Positions 1 to 10,300 of a DNA stretch of 64,000 nt are shown piece after piece (the stretch's first letter is position 1; each line of letters begins with the position of its first letter). The stretch spans positions 2,976,001 through 3,040,000 of the forward strand of contig NZ_CP040788.1 of the NCBI RefSeq assembly GCF_021922985.1, given 5' to 3'. This DNA is from Clavibacter michiganensis subsp. tessellarius (GTDB lineage: Bacteria > Actinomycetota > Actinomycetes > Actinomycetales > Microbacteriaceae). A program made the translations under genes and the position numbers. Below the pieces are notes generated by a model, which was not told where the DNA came from, searched no databases, and worked only from the letters and a program-made list of their open reading frames with translations.

Positions 1-3000
1 CCGCCGAGCGCCTCGCGGGCGTCCTCAAGGACGAGAACGGCCTCGACTTCACCATCGGCTTCGTCGACCGGGTCGTGCGCCCCGAGGACCTGCCGGTCGC
101 GGGCAACAGCCTCGCCGCGCTCACCGCCAAGACGCCGGGCTTCCTGCCCTGGTACATGCAGGGCGCGATCCGCGCGGGCGGCATCCTCGGCCCCGTCCTC
201 CCGCAGGTCGTCGTGCCCGTCGCGCGCCGCGTGCTGCGCGAGATGGTCGGGCACCTCATCGTCGACGCGACGAGCGAGAAGCTCGGGCCGGCGATCGAGA
301 AGCTGCGCGCGGGCGGATCCCGCCTCAACCTCAACCTGCTGGGCGAGGCCGTGCTCGGCGAGCAGGAGGCCGCGCGCCGCCTGGCCGGCACGCGCGAGCT
401 GCTCGCCCGCGACGACGTGGACTACGTCTCCATCAAGGTGTCGAGCGTCGTCTCGCAGCTGTCGATGTGGGCGTTCGACGAGGCCGTCGACAAGGTGGTC
501 GAGCGCCTGACTCCCCTGTACGAGCTGGCGTCGGAGGCGGCGACCCCCAAGTTCATCAACCTCGACATGGAGGAGTACAAGGACCTCGACCTCACCATCG
601 AGGTGTTCACGCGCGTGCTCGACCAGCCGCAGCTGAAGGACCTCGAGGCCGGGATCGTGCTGCAGGCGTACCTGCCCGACGCGCTCGCCGGGCTGCAGCG
701 GCTCACCGCGTGGGCGCAGGAGCGTCGCGCGGCGGGCGGGGCGCCCATCAAGGTCCGCATCGTCAAGGGCGCGAACCTCGCGATGGAGCAGGTCGACGGC
801 CGGATGCACGACTGGCCCGTCGCCACCTGGGCCACCAAGGAGCAGACCGACACGCACTACAAGCGCATGCTCGAGCACGCGCTCCAGCCCGCCGCGGCCG
901 ACGCCGTGAAGGTCGGCGTCGCCGGGCACAACCTCTTCGACGTCGCGTACGCGTGGCTGCTCGCCGAGGAGCGCGGCGTGACCGACCGGATCGAGTTCGA
1001 GATGCTGCTCGGCATGGCGACCGGCCAGGCCGAGGCCGTGAAGCGCACGGTCGGCGGGCTGCTGCTGTACACGCCCGTCGTGCACCCGACCGAGTTCGAC
1101 GTGGCGATCTCGTACCTCATCCGCCGCCTGGAGGAGAACGCGAGCCAGGAGAACTTCATGTCGGCGGTGTTCGAGCTGAGCACGTCAGCTGAGCTGTTCG
1201 CGCGCGAGGAGTCGCGGTTCCGCTCGTCGCTCGCCGCCGTCGACGACACGATCCCGGCGCCGAACCGCACGCAGGACCGCCGCTTCCCGCCGGAGCTCGA
1301 CGACGTGGATCCGCTGGCCGAGCCCGAGGCGCACGAGGAGCCCGAGGTCGAGGTCGACCCGCAGCTCACGAACGTGGTCCAGGGCTTCACGCGCGGATCG
1401 CTGCTCACGCCCGACGCGCTCGTCGACCCCGACGCCTCCACCACCCCGTTCCACAACGCCGCGGACACGGATCCGGCGCTGCCGACGAACCGCGCCTGGG
1501 GCCGCGAGATCCTGGCGCGCGTGGAGGCCTCGCGGCTCGGCGTCGCGACCATCGACGCCGCGCGCATCGACTCCACCGACCAGCTGGACGACGTCATCGA
1601 CGGCGTGCGCACGGCCGCCGCCGCGTGGGGCGCCCGCCCCGGCGACCAGCGCGCCGCGCTGCTGCACCGCGTGGGCGTCGCCATCGAGCGCAACCGCGCG
1701 CGCCTCATCGAGGTCATGGCCTCCGAGACCGGCAAGACCATCGCCGAGGCCGACCCCGAGGTCAGCGAGGCCGTGGACTTCGCGCACTACTACGCCGAGC
1801 GCGCCCGCGACCTCGACCGCGTGCAGGGCGCCCGGTTCGTGCCGTCGCGCGTCACCGTGGTGGCGCCGCCGTGGAACTTCCCCGTCGCGATCCCCGCGGG
1901 CAGCATGCTCGCGGCCCTCGCCTCCGGCAGCGGCGTGGTCGTCAAGCCCGCCGGCCAGGCCCGCCGATCCGGCGCCGTGCTGGTCGAGGCGCTCCGCGAG
2001 GCCGGCGTGCCGCGGGAGCTCCTCGCGCTCGTCGACGCCGGCGAGGCCGAGTTCGGCGAGCACCTCATCGCGCACCCCTCGGTCGACCGCGTGATCCTCA
2101 CGGGCGGCTACGAGACCGCCGAGGTCTTCCGCTCCTGGCGCTCGGACCTCCCGCTCCTCGCCGAGACCAGCGGCAAGAACGCCATCATCGTCACGCCCAG
2201 CGCCGACCTCGACCTGGCCGCGGCCGACGTCGTGAAGAGCGCGTTCGGCCACGCCGGCCAGAAGTGCTCGGCGGCGAGCCTGGTGATCCTCGTGGGGTCC
2301 GTCGGGAGGTCCCGCCGGTTCCTCACGCAGCTCACCGACGCGGTGTCGTCGCTGCGCGTCGGCTACCCGTCGGATCCCACCACGCAGATGGGCCCGATCA
2401 TCGAGCCGGCCGCCGGCAAGCTCAAGCACGCGCTCACGCAGCTGGGCGTCGGCGAGAAGTGGCTCGTGGAGCCCGAGGCGAAGGACGAGACCGGCCGCCT
2501 CTGGTCGCCGGGCGTGCGCGACGGCGTGAAGCCCGGGTCGTACGTCCACCTCACCGAGTTCTTCGGCCCCGTGCTCGGCGTGATGCGCGCGCGGAACCTC
2601 GAGGAGGCCATCCGCTTCCAGAACGCGATCCCGTACGGCCTCACCGCGGGCCTGCACAGCCTCGACGCGCGCGAGCTCGAGCAGTGGCTCGAGACCGTGG
2701 AGGCGGGCAACCTCTACGTGAACCGCGGGATCACGGGCGCCATCGTGCAGCGCCAGCCGTTCGGCGGCTGGAAGCGCTCCTCGGTCGGATCCGGCACCAA
2801 GGCCGGCGGCCCGAACTACCTCATGGGCCTCGGCTCCTGGGTCGCGGACGAGGGCCGGCACTCGAGCTCGCTGCACCTGCGCGGGCTGTCGCCGCGGGTC
2901 ACGGAGCTCATCGAGTCGGCGCAGCCCGCCATCCGCTACGAGGACTTCGACCTCGTCCGCCGCTCCGCGCTCAGCGACGCGGTGGCCTGGCACGACGAGT

Positions 3001-3497
3001 TCGGCCAGGTGAAGGACCCGAGCGGCCTCGGCGTGGAGCGCAACCTGTTCCGCTACCGGCCGCTGCCCGTCACGGTGCGGCTCACGGAGTCGGGCGCGCT
3101 CGCCGACCTGCTCCGCGTGCTCGCGGCCGGGCGCCTGGCGCGCGCCGAGATGCACGTGTCGGTCCCGGGGATCCTCCCGGCCGGCCTCGGCCAGGTGCTC
3201 GACGACCTGCCGAGCGTGCACGTGACCATCGAGACGGACGACGCGTGGCTCGCCCGCGTCGGCGCGTCCGGCATCGCGACCGAGCGCGTGCGCCTCGTCG
3301 CCGCCCGCGACGCGCGGCTCGTGGAGGCGCGGGCCCTGTCCGACGCGCTGCGCGGCACGCCCGACGTCGCGGTGTTCGCCGACGAGGTCACCGCGGCCGG
3401 CCGCGTCGAGATGCTCACGTTCCTGCGCGAGCAGGCCATCAGCATCACGGCCCACCGCTTCGGCAACCCGGACGACTGGAGCGAGGCGGTCATCTAG
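1..3497 (+). CDS. putA: Bifunctional proline dehydrogenase / L-glutamate gamma-semialdehyde dehydrogenase (5' end outside the window)
   Basis: Oxidises proline to P5C on FAD, then P5C/glutamate semialdehyde to glutamate on NAD+. The reading frame is already open at base 3, so the start lies upstream; internal GTG or ATG codons near base 75 are not the start. The TIM-barrel ProDH half occupies about the first 400 visible residues (FINLDMEEYKDLDL region). An acidic Glu/Asp-rich linker near 1300-1360 leads to the aldehyde dehydrogenase half. There APPWNFP, the general-base region LAETSGKNA and the nucleophile context GHAGQKCSA (Cys codon near 2265) are visible. About 250 residues follow the ALDH fold, as in other actinobacterial PutA proteins. 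It could accept the semialdehyde made by RocD at 15.1-16.4 kb. The family assignment is firm. Confidence 0.97.
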   Translation, partial: AERLAGVLKDENGLDFTIGFVDRVVRPEDLPVAGNSLAALTAKTPGFLPWYMQGAIRAGGILGPVLPQVVVPVARRVLREMVGHLIVDATSEKLGPAIEKLRAGGSRLNLNLLGEAVLGEQEAARRLAGTRELLARDDVDYVSIKVSSVVSQLSMWAFDEAVDKVVERLTPLYELASEAATPKFINLDMEEYKDLDLTIEVFTRVLDQPQLKDLEAGIVLQAYLPDALAGLQRLTAWAQERRAAGGAPIKVRIVKGANLAMEQVDGRMHDWPVATWATKEQTDTHYKRMLEHALQPAAADAVKVGVAGHNLFDVAYAWLLAEERGVTDRIEFEMLLGMATGQAEAVKRTVGGLLLYTPVVHPTEFDVAISYLIRRLEENASQENFMSAVFELSTSAELFAREESRFRSSLAAVDDTIPAPNRTQDRRFPPELDDVDPLAEPEAHEEPEVEVDPQLTNVVQGFTRGSLLTPDALVDPDASTTPFHNAADTDPALPTNRAWGREILARVEASRLGVATIDAARIDSTDQLDDVIDGVRTAAAAWGARPGDQRAALLHRVGVAIERNRARLIEVMASETGKTIAEADPEVSEAVDFAHYYAERARDLDRVQGARFVPSRVTVVAPPWNFPVAIPAGSMLAALASGSGVVVKPAGQARRSGAVLVEALREAGVPRELLALVDAGEAEFGEHLIAHPSVDRVILTGGYETAEVFRSWRSDLPLLAETSGKNAIIVTPSADLDLAAADVVKSAFGHAGQKCSAASLVILVGSVGRSRRFLTQLTDAVSSLRVGYPSDPTTQMGPIIEPAAGKLKHALTQLGVGEKWLVEPEAKDETGRLWSPGVRDGVKPGSYVHLTEFFGPVLGVMRARNLEEAIRFQNAIPYGLTAGLHSLDARELEQWLETVEAGNLYVNRGITGAIVQRQPFGGWKRSSVGSGTKAGGPNYLMGLGSWVADEGRHSSSLHLRGLSPRVTELIESAQPAIRYEDFDLVRRSALSDAVAWHDEFGQVKDPSGLGVERNLFRYRPLPVTVRLTESGALADLLRVLAAGRLARAEMHVSVPGILPAGLGQVLDDLPSVHVTIETDDAWLARVGASGIATERVRLVAARDARLVEARALSDALRGTPDVAVFADEVTAAGRVEMLTFLREQAISITAHRFGNPDDWSEAVI

Positions 3498-3956
3498 GTG
3501 ACCTGCGTCGAGGTCCGCGCGCTCGCGGCCTCGGAGGTCGGGCGGCTCGAGCGGGAGGAGCCGTCCGGCCGCGGGTTCGCGCGCGCGATGTGGGCCGCGC
3601 AGGAGGCGGGCGGATCCACGCTGCTCGTCGCGTGGGACGGCGACCGGCCGCTCGGATCCGGCCAGCTCGACACCCGCGGCGCCGTGCCCGAGCTGCGGAA
3701 CCTGCGGGTGGACGCGGCCGCGCGGGGTCGCGGCGTCGGCACGGCGATCATCCGCGCGGCCGAGGAGCGCGTCACCCCCGGCCGCCTCACCGTGGGCGTC
3801 GGCCTCGACAACCCGCGGGCCCGCGCGCTGTACGAGCGGCTCGGCTACCGCGGCACGGGGGAGATGACGACGACCTCGTACGCGTACGTGGACGACGCGG
3901 GCGTCACCCGGCAGGCGACGGAGACGGACGAGACGCTGGCGCGCGACCTCGGCTGA
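3498..3956 (+). CDS. GNAT-family N-acetyltransferase
   Basis: A 152-residue acetyl-CoA-dependent N-acetyltransferase of unknown substrate. The acetyl-CoA loop is visible as LRVDAAARGRGVGTAIIRAA (motif A, R-x-R-G-x-G), followed by the C-terminal ALYERLGYRGTGEM that ends most GNAT domains. The GTG start directly abuts the putA stop codon (TAG then GTG with no gap), so it is probably translated from the putA transcript. Nothing shows what it acetylates. Confidence 0.85.
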   Translation: MTCVEVRALAASEVGRLEREEPSGRGFARAMWAAQEAGGSTLLVAWDGDRPLGSGQLDTRGAVPELRNLRVDAAARGRGVGTAIIRAAEERVTPGRLTVGVGLDNPRARALYERLGYRGTGEMTTTSYAYVDDAGVTRQATETDETLARDLG

Positions 3957-3992
3957 GTCCGGTCGGCCTCGCCGACCTGCCACGATGAGCGC

Positions 3993-4661
3993 ATGCGCGA
4001 GACGGAGGCCATCGCCCGCGCCCGGGCGATGTGGGACGCGGGGCGGCGTCGGGAGGCGACCGCGTCGCTCGTGGACCGGGTGCGGGGCCACCCCCGCGAG
4101 GCGGACGCGCGCCTCACCCTGGCCGGCTGGTACCGCGAGCTCGGGGCGCCGGACCAGGCGGGCCGCTGGGGCATCGCGACGCCGGGCTGGACCACGGAAC
4201 AGGAGCGCGACCGGCTGGCGCGCATGATCGCGACGTCCGGGCACCGCGACGAGGGCGTCGCCGCGTTCCTCGACCTGCCCGGATCCGAGCTCCCGGACCA
4301 CGTGGCCGAGCTGCTCCCGCTCGTGGCGTCGCATCGGGAGCGGTACGCCCGGATCGGGACGCCGATCGGCGAGGCCGGCCCGGCGCCCGACCTCCGCAGG
4401 GAGTCGGCGATCGTGCTGGGCGTCGCGGCCGCGGTGGTGTTCGCCCTGGGGATGCTCCTCGCCGGGATCCTGTCCCTCTTCGGCGTGGACACGGTCGGCG
4501 TCGCGCGCTGGACGGGGGTCGTCGCCCTCGTCCTGCTGAAGTTCGCCGTCCTCACCGTGGGCGTGCGACCGCGTCGGGGCCCATGGTGGATCACGGCGAT
4601 CGCCCTGGTCGTCGCCGTGTCGCTGGTCGTCGCCTACTGGGGCCTGGCGCGGATCGCGTAG
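3993..4661 (+). CDS. DUF6584-like protein with C-terminal membrane helices, copy 1
   Basis: A 222-residue protein of unknown function. The first ~110 residues form a helical, TPR-like cytoplasmic domain with the signature WYRELGAPDQAGRWGIATPGW. Residues ~130-220 hold two to three membrane helices. The resemblance to DUF6584 is from memory. A second copy follows at 4745, so this is a tandem duplication. The ATG sits six bases after CACGAT, the leaderless arrangement common in this window, and starts at the same point as the paralogue. Confidence 0.75.
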   Translation: MRETEAIARARAMWDAGRRREATASLVDRVRGHPREADARLTLAGWYRELGAPDQAGRWGIATPGWTTEQERDRLARMIATSGHRDEGVAAFLDLPGSELPDHVAELLPLVASHRERYARIGTPIGEAGPAPDLRRESAIVLGVAAAVVFALGMLLAGILSLFGVDTVGVARWTGVVALVLLKFAVLTVGVRPRRGPWWITAIALVVAVSLVVAYWGLARIA

Positions 4662-4744
4662 CCGGGCGCCCGGGCGTCCGACCCGACCGCCGGGTCCCGG
4701 GGATGATCCGCTCGCAGCCCACCCGGATCCGCGACCCTGGACGG

Positions 4745-5407
4745 ATGCAGCGCTCCGAGACCGTCGACCGCGCCCGGACGCTCTGGGACGACGGCCGGCG
4801 GCGCGAGGCGATCGTCGAGCTGCGGGATCGCGTCCGGGAGGAGCCGTGCGACGCGGTCGCGCGGCTGCTGCTGGCGTCCTGGTACCGGGAGGTCCGCGCG
4901 CCCGACCAGGCCGGCCGGTGGGGCATCGCGCTCCCGGGCTGGACGACCGCCCGCGAGCGCGAGCTGCTCGCGCGCCTGATCGCCTCCTCCGGCGTGCGCG
5001 ACGAGCACCTCGGGCGCTTCCTCGCGCTGCCCGCGGGCGAGCTGCCCGCCGAGCTGGACGAGGTCATGGCGGTGGTGGGCGGGCTGCGCGCCCCCGACGG
5101 CTGGCGCGGCGCGAAGCCGCTGCGGCGCCGCGACCTGCGGAGCCGGATCGCGCACGCCGTCCACGTGCTCGGCTGGGGGCTGCTCGCGGGCGCCCTCCTC
5201 ATGTCCGGCCTCGTGGCGCTGGCCGGCGACGACGCCACGCCTCCCGCGCGCGGCGGCGTCGCGCTGGGTCTCGTGCTGCTCGCCGTGGCCGCGGTCGTCG
5301 AGGGCACGCGGGCGCGACGCGGCTGGTGGTGGATCGGCCCTGCGGCCGCGCTGCTCGCCGCGGCCCTGGTGGCGGCCGCCGTGGCGCTCGCGCGGATGGC
5401 GGTCTGA
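4745..5407 (+). CDS. DUF6584-like protein with C-terminal membrane helices, copy 2
   Basis: A 220-residue paralogue of the preceding gene. It shares the block APDQAGRWGIA followed by PGWTT and the same layout: a soluble helical half, then hydrophobic helices from about residue 135. The start at ATG 4745 is chosen because it aligns with the paralogue and lies six bases after GACCCT; an in-frame ATG at 4703 would add 14 residues unlike the paralogue. The two copies are clearly related but substantially diverged, so the duplication is old. Function unknown. Confidence 0.75.
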   Translation: MQRSETVDRARTLWDDGRRREAIVELRDRVREEPCDAVARLLLASWYREVRAPDQAGRWGIALPGWTTARERELLARLIASSGVRDEHLGRFLALPAGELPAELDEVMAVVGGLRAPDGWRGAKPLRRRDLRSRIAHAVHVLGWGLLAGALLMSGLVALAGDDATPPARGGVALGLVLLAVAAVVEGTRARRGWWWIGPAAALLAAALVAAAVALARMAV

Positions 5408-5427
5408 GCGCCGCCTAGGGTCGTCAC

Positions 5428-6009
5428 GTGACCCCCGCTCCCGCCGCCGTGAACGTGTCGGTGGTGCCGGTCGCAGGCCTCGTCGTTCGGGCCGCCCGGA
5501 CCGCCGCCGGCCGCGCCGCCCTGCGGGCGCTCGCCGCGGAGATCGTGGGCGCGGATCCGGCCGACGTCACTGTCCGCGCCCGCTGCGCGACCTGCGGCGG
5601 AGAGCACGGCCGTCCGGTGCTCGGCGGATCCCGCGCGCTCGACGGCCTGCACGCGAGCGTCGCGCACGCGGGCGACGCCGTGGTGGTCGCGGTGTCGACG
5701 GACGGGCCGATCGGCATCGATGCCGAGCCGCGCGGCCGGGAGGCGCCGCCCGGGACGACGCTCGGGGAGTGGGTGCGGATCGAGGCGGTGCTGAAGGCCG
5801 ACGGGCGCGGGCTCCGCGTCGACCCGTCGCGCGTGCGGTCCGCGGGCGACGCGCACGGGTCCGTCGCGTGGATCGACGGCGAGCCCGCGCGCTACCGGGT
5901 GGTCGACGCGGAACTCGGGAGCGGCCTGGTCGCGGCGGTCGCGCGGCGCGGCCTCGGGCAGGTGGTCGTGCGGATCCGGGACCCGGACGGGCCGGGATCC
6001 GGCGCCTGA
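5428..6009 (+). CDS. Sfp-type 4'-phosphopantetheinyl transferase
   Basis: Transfers phosphopantetheine from CoA to the conserved serine of carrier-protein domains. The 193-residue sequence has the actinobacterial Cys-rich approach motif CATCGGEHGRP, the histidine strand ASVAHAGDAVVVAVS, the Mg-binding IGIDAE, and WVRIEAVLKADGRG corresponding to W-x-x-K-E-A-x-x-K. The usual KEA lysine is Ile here. The gene converges on the carrier-protein-containing synthetase locus at 6.0-11.5 kb, its obvious client. The GTG start lies six bases after TAGGGT, suggesting a leaderless mRNA. Confidence 0.85.
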   Translation: MTPAPAAVNVSVVPVAGLVVRAARTAAGRAALRALAAEIVGADPADVTVRARCATCGGEHGRPVLGGSRALDGLHASVAHAGDAVVVAVSTDGPIGIDAEPRGREAPPGTTLGEWVRIEAVLKADGRGLRVDPSRVRSAGDAHGSVAWIDGEPARYRVVDAELGSGLVAAVARRGLGQVVVRIRDPDGPGSGA

Positions 6010-6013
6010 CCCC

Positions 6014-7327
6014 TCAGCGCCGCCCCACCTTCGGCAGCTGCGGCAGCGGCCCGTCCGTGAGCCAGGCCCGCAGCAGCGCGCCCGCGTCGCCGGCGGCGCC
6101 GACGAGGTCGGCGGTGGTGCGCGGCGCCGTCCACGCCGGATCCGTCCAGCGGAGGAGCAGCGCGCGCCATGCCGCGTCGCCGAGCGTCAGCCGGAGCGCG
6201 TGCACCGCGAGGGCGCCGCGCTTGTAGACGACGTCGTCGAACATCGCCTCGGGGCCGGGATCGCCGATGCCGACCTGCGTGCCGTACCGGTCGAGGCGCG
6301 CGTGGTGCTGGCGCGCGAGCGCGTCCGTGGTCGGGCCCCCGGACTCCTCCGACCACAGCCACTCGGCGTAGCAGGCGAAGCCCTCGTTGAGCCAGATGTG
6401 CTGCCACGACGCGAGGCCCACGGAGTTGCCGAACCACTGGTGCGCGAGCTCGTGGGCGACGAGCCGCTCGGATCCGCCCGTGCCGTCCGCGTGGTTCGAG
6501 CCGAGCACGGCCATCGCCTGCGCCTCGAGCGGGATCTCCAGCTCGTCGTCCGTGACGACCACGCGGTACTCGCCGAACGGGTACGGCCCGAACAGCGTCT
6601 CGAAGAAGGCCATCATGCGCGGCACGAGCGCGAGGTCCTGCAGCACCCGGGCCTCGCGCGGCTTCGGGTACGCGAAGACGGCCTGGGTGGATCCGGCGGG
6701 CACGCGCTTCTCGACGTACCGGCCGATCTGCACGGTCGCGAGGTACGGCGCGGTGGGCGCGTCCTGCTCGTAGGTCCAGGTCGCGCGGCCGGAGCGCTCG
6801 AGCCGGGACACGAGCCGGCCGCTCGCGACCACCGAGTAGTCGACCTCGCACGCGACACGGATGCGGAAGGCGGCCCGCACGTCCGGCCGGTCGTTGCAGG
6901 GGAACCACGTGGACGCGCCGCTCGGCTGCGACGCGACGAGCACGCCGTCGCCGAGCTCCTCCCAGCCGAGGTCGCCCCAGACGGTGCGTCGGGGGCCGGG
7001 CTCGCCGGAGTAGGCGACGTCGACCGTGAAGGACGCGCCCGCGGGGATGGGAGCCGCGGGCGTGACCACGAGGCGGCCGCCGCGCTGCACGTGCCGGGTC
7101 TCGCGGCGGCCGTCGACGCGGACGTCGCCGGCGCGGAGGCCCGTGAGGTCGAGCTCGAACCGGGGGAGGTCCTCGCGGGCCGTGGCGGTGATCACCGCGC
7201 GCGCCTTGAGGCGGTTGCGGGCCACGCGGTAGTCGAGGTCGAGGTCGTAGCGCTCCACGGAGTACGCGGTGGAGCCGACCTCGGGGGTGTAGCCGTCGCC
7301 GGACGCGGGTCCCGCCGCGGCCCTCAC
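6014..7327 (-). CDS. M1-family zinc aminopeptidase, short form, coupled to the synthetase gene
   Basis: A 437-residue gluzincin without the C-terminal ERAP1-like domain. The zinc site is exact: HELAH, 18 residues, then NEGFACYAE (HEXXH-X18-E). The catalytic tyrosine lies in VVYKRGALAVHAL. The usual GAMEN exopeptidase motif is replaced by PLEAQAM. The chosen GTG start (7327) overlaps the TGA of the upstream synthetase as GTGA, so translation is probably coupled; the frame is open further upstream but only inside the synthetase gene. No signal peptide is seen, so it is probably cytoplasmic. It may trim or degrade the synthetase product, since the epsilon-poly-lysine-degrading enzymes of Streptomyces are also zinc aminopeptidases (recalled). 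That role is inference. Confidence 0.88.
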   Translation of the reverse strand: MRAAAGPASGDGYTPEVGSTAYSVERYDLDLDYRVARNRLKARAVITATAREDLPRFELDLTGLRAGDVRVDGRRETRHVQRGGRLVVTPAAPIPAGASFTVDVAYSGEPGPRRTVWGDLGWEELGDGVLVASQPSGASTWFPCNDRPDVRAAFRIRVACEVDYSVVASGRLVSRLERSGRATWTYEQDAPTAPYLATVQIGRYVEKRVPAGSTQAVFAYPKPREARVLQDLALVPRMMAFFETLFGPYPFGEYRVVVTDDELEIPLEAQAMAVLGSNHADGTGGSERLVAHELAHQWFGNSVGLASWQHIWLNEGFACYAEWLWSEESGGPTTDALARQHHARLDRYGTQVGIGDPGPEAMFDDVVYKRGALAVHALRLTLGDAAWRALLLRWTDPAWTAPRTTADLVGAAGDAGALLRAWLTDGPLPQLPKVGRR

Positions 7328-10300
7328 CGGCGACCGGCGGTCGCGGGGGCGGGGGAGTCGACGGAGGCGGAGGCGGCCGACGCGGCGGCGTCGGCGGCGG
7401 GCGCGGCGTCCGCCGGCAGGTAGCGTCCCGTCTTCACCTCGCGCCACGGGCCGATCGGGTTGCCGCTCCAGCGGCTCGCCTCGGGCACGAGCTCGCCGCG
7501 CATCACGAGGCTCGCGGGGCCCACGGTGGCCTGCGGGCCGATGCGCGCCGCGGGGAGGATGACGCTGTGCGGCCCGAGGCTCGCACCGGCGTCGAGGGTG
7601 ACGGTGTCCATGCTCATGATCCGATCATGGAACAGATGCGTCTGCACGACACAGCCGCGGTTGATCGTGGATGCGTCCCCGAGGGTCACCAGGTCGGCCT
7701 CCGGCAGCCAGTGCGAGTCGCACCACACGCCGGATCCGATGCGCGCGCCCAGGCTCCGCAGCCACCAGACGAGCGCGGGCGTGCCGGCGGCCGACGACGC
7801 GAACCAGGGCGCGGCGACCATCTCGGTGAACACGTCGGAGACCTCGCTGCGCCACACGAACGACGACCACAGCGGGTGCTCCTCCGCGCGGATGCGGCCG
7901 ATGAGGATCCACTTGGCCGCCGTCGAGATGCCCGCGGCCACCGCGCCCGCCACGAGCAGCACGACGCCGCCGAGCAGGAACGCGACGAGCGGCCCCCACG
8001 CCTCCGTGATCGCGGCGAGCGTCACGAGCACGGCCAGGCCGATCGCGCAGGTCACGAGCACGGGCACGACGCGGAGCAGCTCCCAGAGGATGCGGGCCAC
8101 GCGCAGCCGGGTCGGCGGCCGGAACGTGCGCGAGTCGTCGGCCGCGGCGACCGTGCGGCGGAGCCGGACGGGCGGGGAGCCGAGCCACGAGGATCCGGCC
8201 TTCGACTTCGTGGGCGCCGCCGAGAGCACGGCGACGAGGCCGTCCTTCGGGACCTTGTGGCCGGGCCCGGCCATGCCGGAGTTGCCGAGGAACGCGCGCT
8301 GGCCGATCTCGGCGCGGGCGACGCGCATCCACCCGCCGCCGAGCTCGTAGCCGGCCACGAGCGTGTCGTCGGCGAGGAAGGCGCCGTCGCGGATCGTGGT
8401 CATCGCGGGGATGAGGAGCACGGTCGACGCCTCCACGTCCTTGCCGACGCGCGCGCCGAGCAGGCGGAGCCAGACGGGCGTGAAGAGGCCCGCGTAGAGC
8501 GGGAAGAGCACGGTGCGGGCGAGGTCGAGCAGGCGCTCGGTGGTCCAGAGCTGCCAGCCGACGCGGCTCCGCACCGCGTGGATGCCCTCGGTCACGCCGA
8601 GGCCGAGGAGGCGCACGGATCCGACCACCAGCAGCGCGAGCACCAGCCCGGTCACGAGCACCGCGGGCACGAGCGCGCCGAGGCCGCGCCACCACGCGTC
8701 GCCGAGGTCGGCGGATCCGCGGATGGCCGTCGCGAGGATCCCGCCGCCCGCGACGAACGCCACGACGGGCACGAGCGCGGTCGCCACGGACGCGGCGCCG
8801 TACGCCGCGACCCAGCGCGTGTTCCGCGGCGGCCGGTGGTCGGGCCACCACACTCGGGCCTTGCCCTCGCGCGCGGCGGGGGATCCGGCCCAGCGCTGGC
8901 CGGACGGCACGCGCCCGAAGACCGCGGAGCCCGGCGCGATCTCCGCGCCCTTGCCGATGCGCGTGCCCGGCAGCAGCGTCGAGCGGGTGCCCACCGTGGA
9001 TCCCGCGCCGATGCGGACGGCCCCGACGCGGACGGTGTCGCCGTCGATCCAGTACCCGGAGAGGTCGACCTCGGGCTCGACGGAGGCGCCGCGGCCGATC
9101 CGGAGCATGCCCGTGACGGGCGGCAGCGTGTGCAGGTCGACGTCGTCGGCGATGCGCGCGCCGAGCGCCCGCGCGTAGTACGTGATCCACGGCGCGCCCG
9201 CGAGCCCGACCGCGCCGATCTGCTGCGCGATCTGCTCGGCCAGCCAGAGCCGCAGGTGCCAGCGGCCGCCGCGCGGGTGGTCGCCCGGCGTGAGGCCGCG
9301 GAGCAGGAGGCGCGCGGCGACCGCGGAGATCGCCATGCGGCCGAACGGCGTCGCGAAGAGGAGGAGGCCCGGCACGAGCAGCCAGAGGGGGACGGACGGC
9401 AGCGCGTCGAAGCCGCCGAGCGGCCGCAGCAGCGCGGAGCCCGTGAGCAGGAGCGCGAGCCAGCGGAGGCCCTGCAGGGCGAGGAGGGGCGCGCCGAGGA
9501 GGGTCTGGATCCACTGCGTGCGGCGCGGCGTCGGCCGCACGTCCACCTGCGGTCCGGTGCGCGCGGCCCGCGGCGCGCGTCCGGCCATGGCCGCGTGCAT
9601 GGCGCCGAGGCGCGGGTGGGCGTAGACGTCGGCGACCGTGAACTCGGGGTCGATCGACCGGATCCGGGCCACGAGCTGCGCCGCCGACAGGGATCCGCCG
9701 CCCAGGTCGAAGAAGTTCGCGTCGGCGCTCGCCACGGGCGTGCCGAGCGCGGCCGACCACATCTCGGCGAGCGGGCGCAGCTCGGCGTCGAGGTCGGCGC
9801 CCTCGTCGCCCGCGGCGCCGGGGAGCGGCCAGGGGAGCGCGGCGCGGTCGACCTTGCCGGAGGTGCGCGTGGGCAGCGACTCGACCACGCCGATGAGCGG
9901 CACGAGCGCCGCCGGCAGGGCGACGCGGAGGCGCTGCACGGCGTCCTCGCGCGAGAAGGTCGCGGGATCCCGCGGCACGAGGTATCCGACGAGCACCGGG
10001 TTGCCCGCGCCCGTGGTCTGCACCGCGACGGCGGCGCCCTGCACGTCGTCGAGCGCCTGCAGCGCGGCCTCGATCTCGCCCAGCTCGATGCGCCGGCCGC
10101 CGACCTTCACCTGGTCGTCGGCGCGGCCCTGGAAGACGAGGCCCTCCGCCTCGAAGCGCACGAGGTCGCCCGAGCGGTAGGCGCGGTCCCAGCCGAGCGC
10201 GGGGAAGGGGGCGTACTTCTCGGCGTCCTTGGCGGGATCCAGGTAGCGGGCCAGCCCGACGCCGCCGATGATCAGCTCGCCCACGCCGCCCTCGGGCACG

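Noticed and set aside
1185-4334. A very long open frame (about 1049 codons) antisense to putA
   Set aside because: Low-complexity Arg/Ala/Gly/His translation with no domain, mirroring third-position GC of the real gene; typical of 70+% GC DNA.
4703-4744. An earlier ATG (4703) as start of the second DUF6584-like gene
   Set aside because: The extra 14 residues have no counterpart in the paralogue, whose start aligns with 4745.
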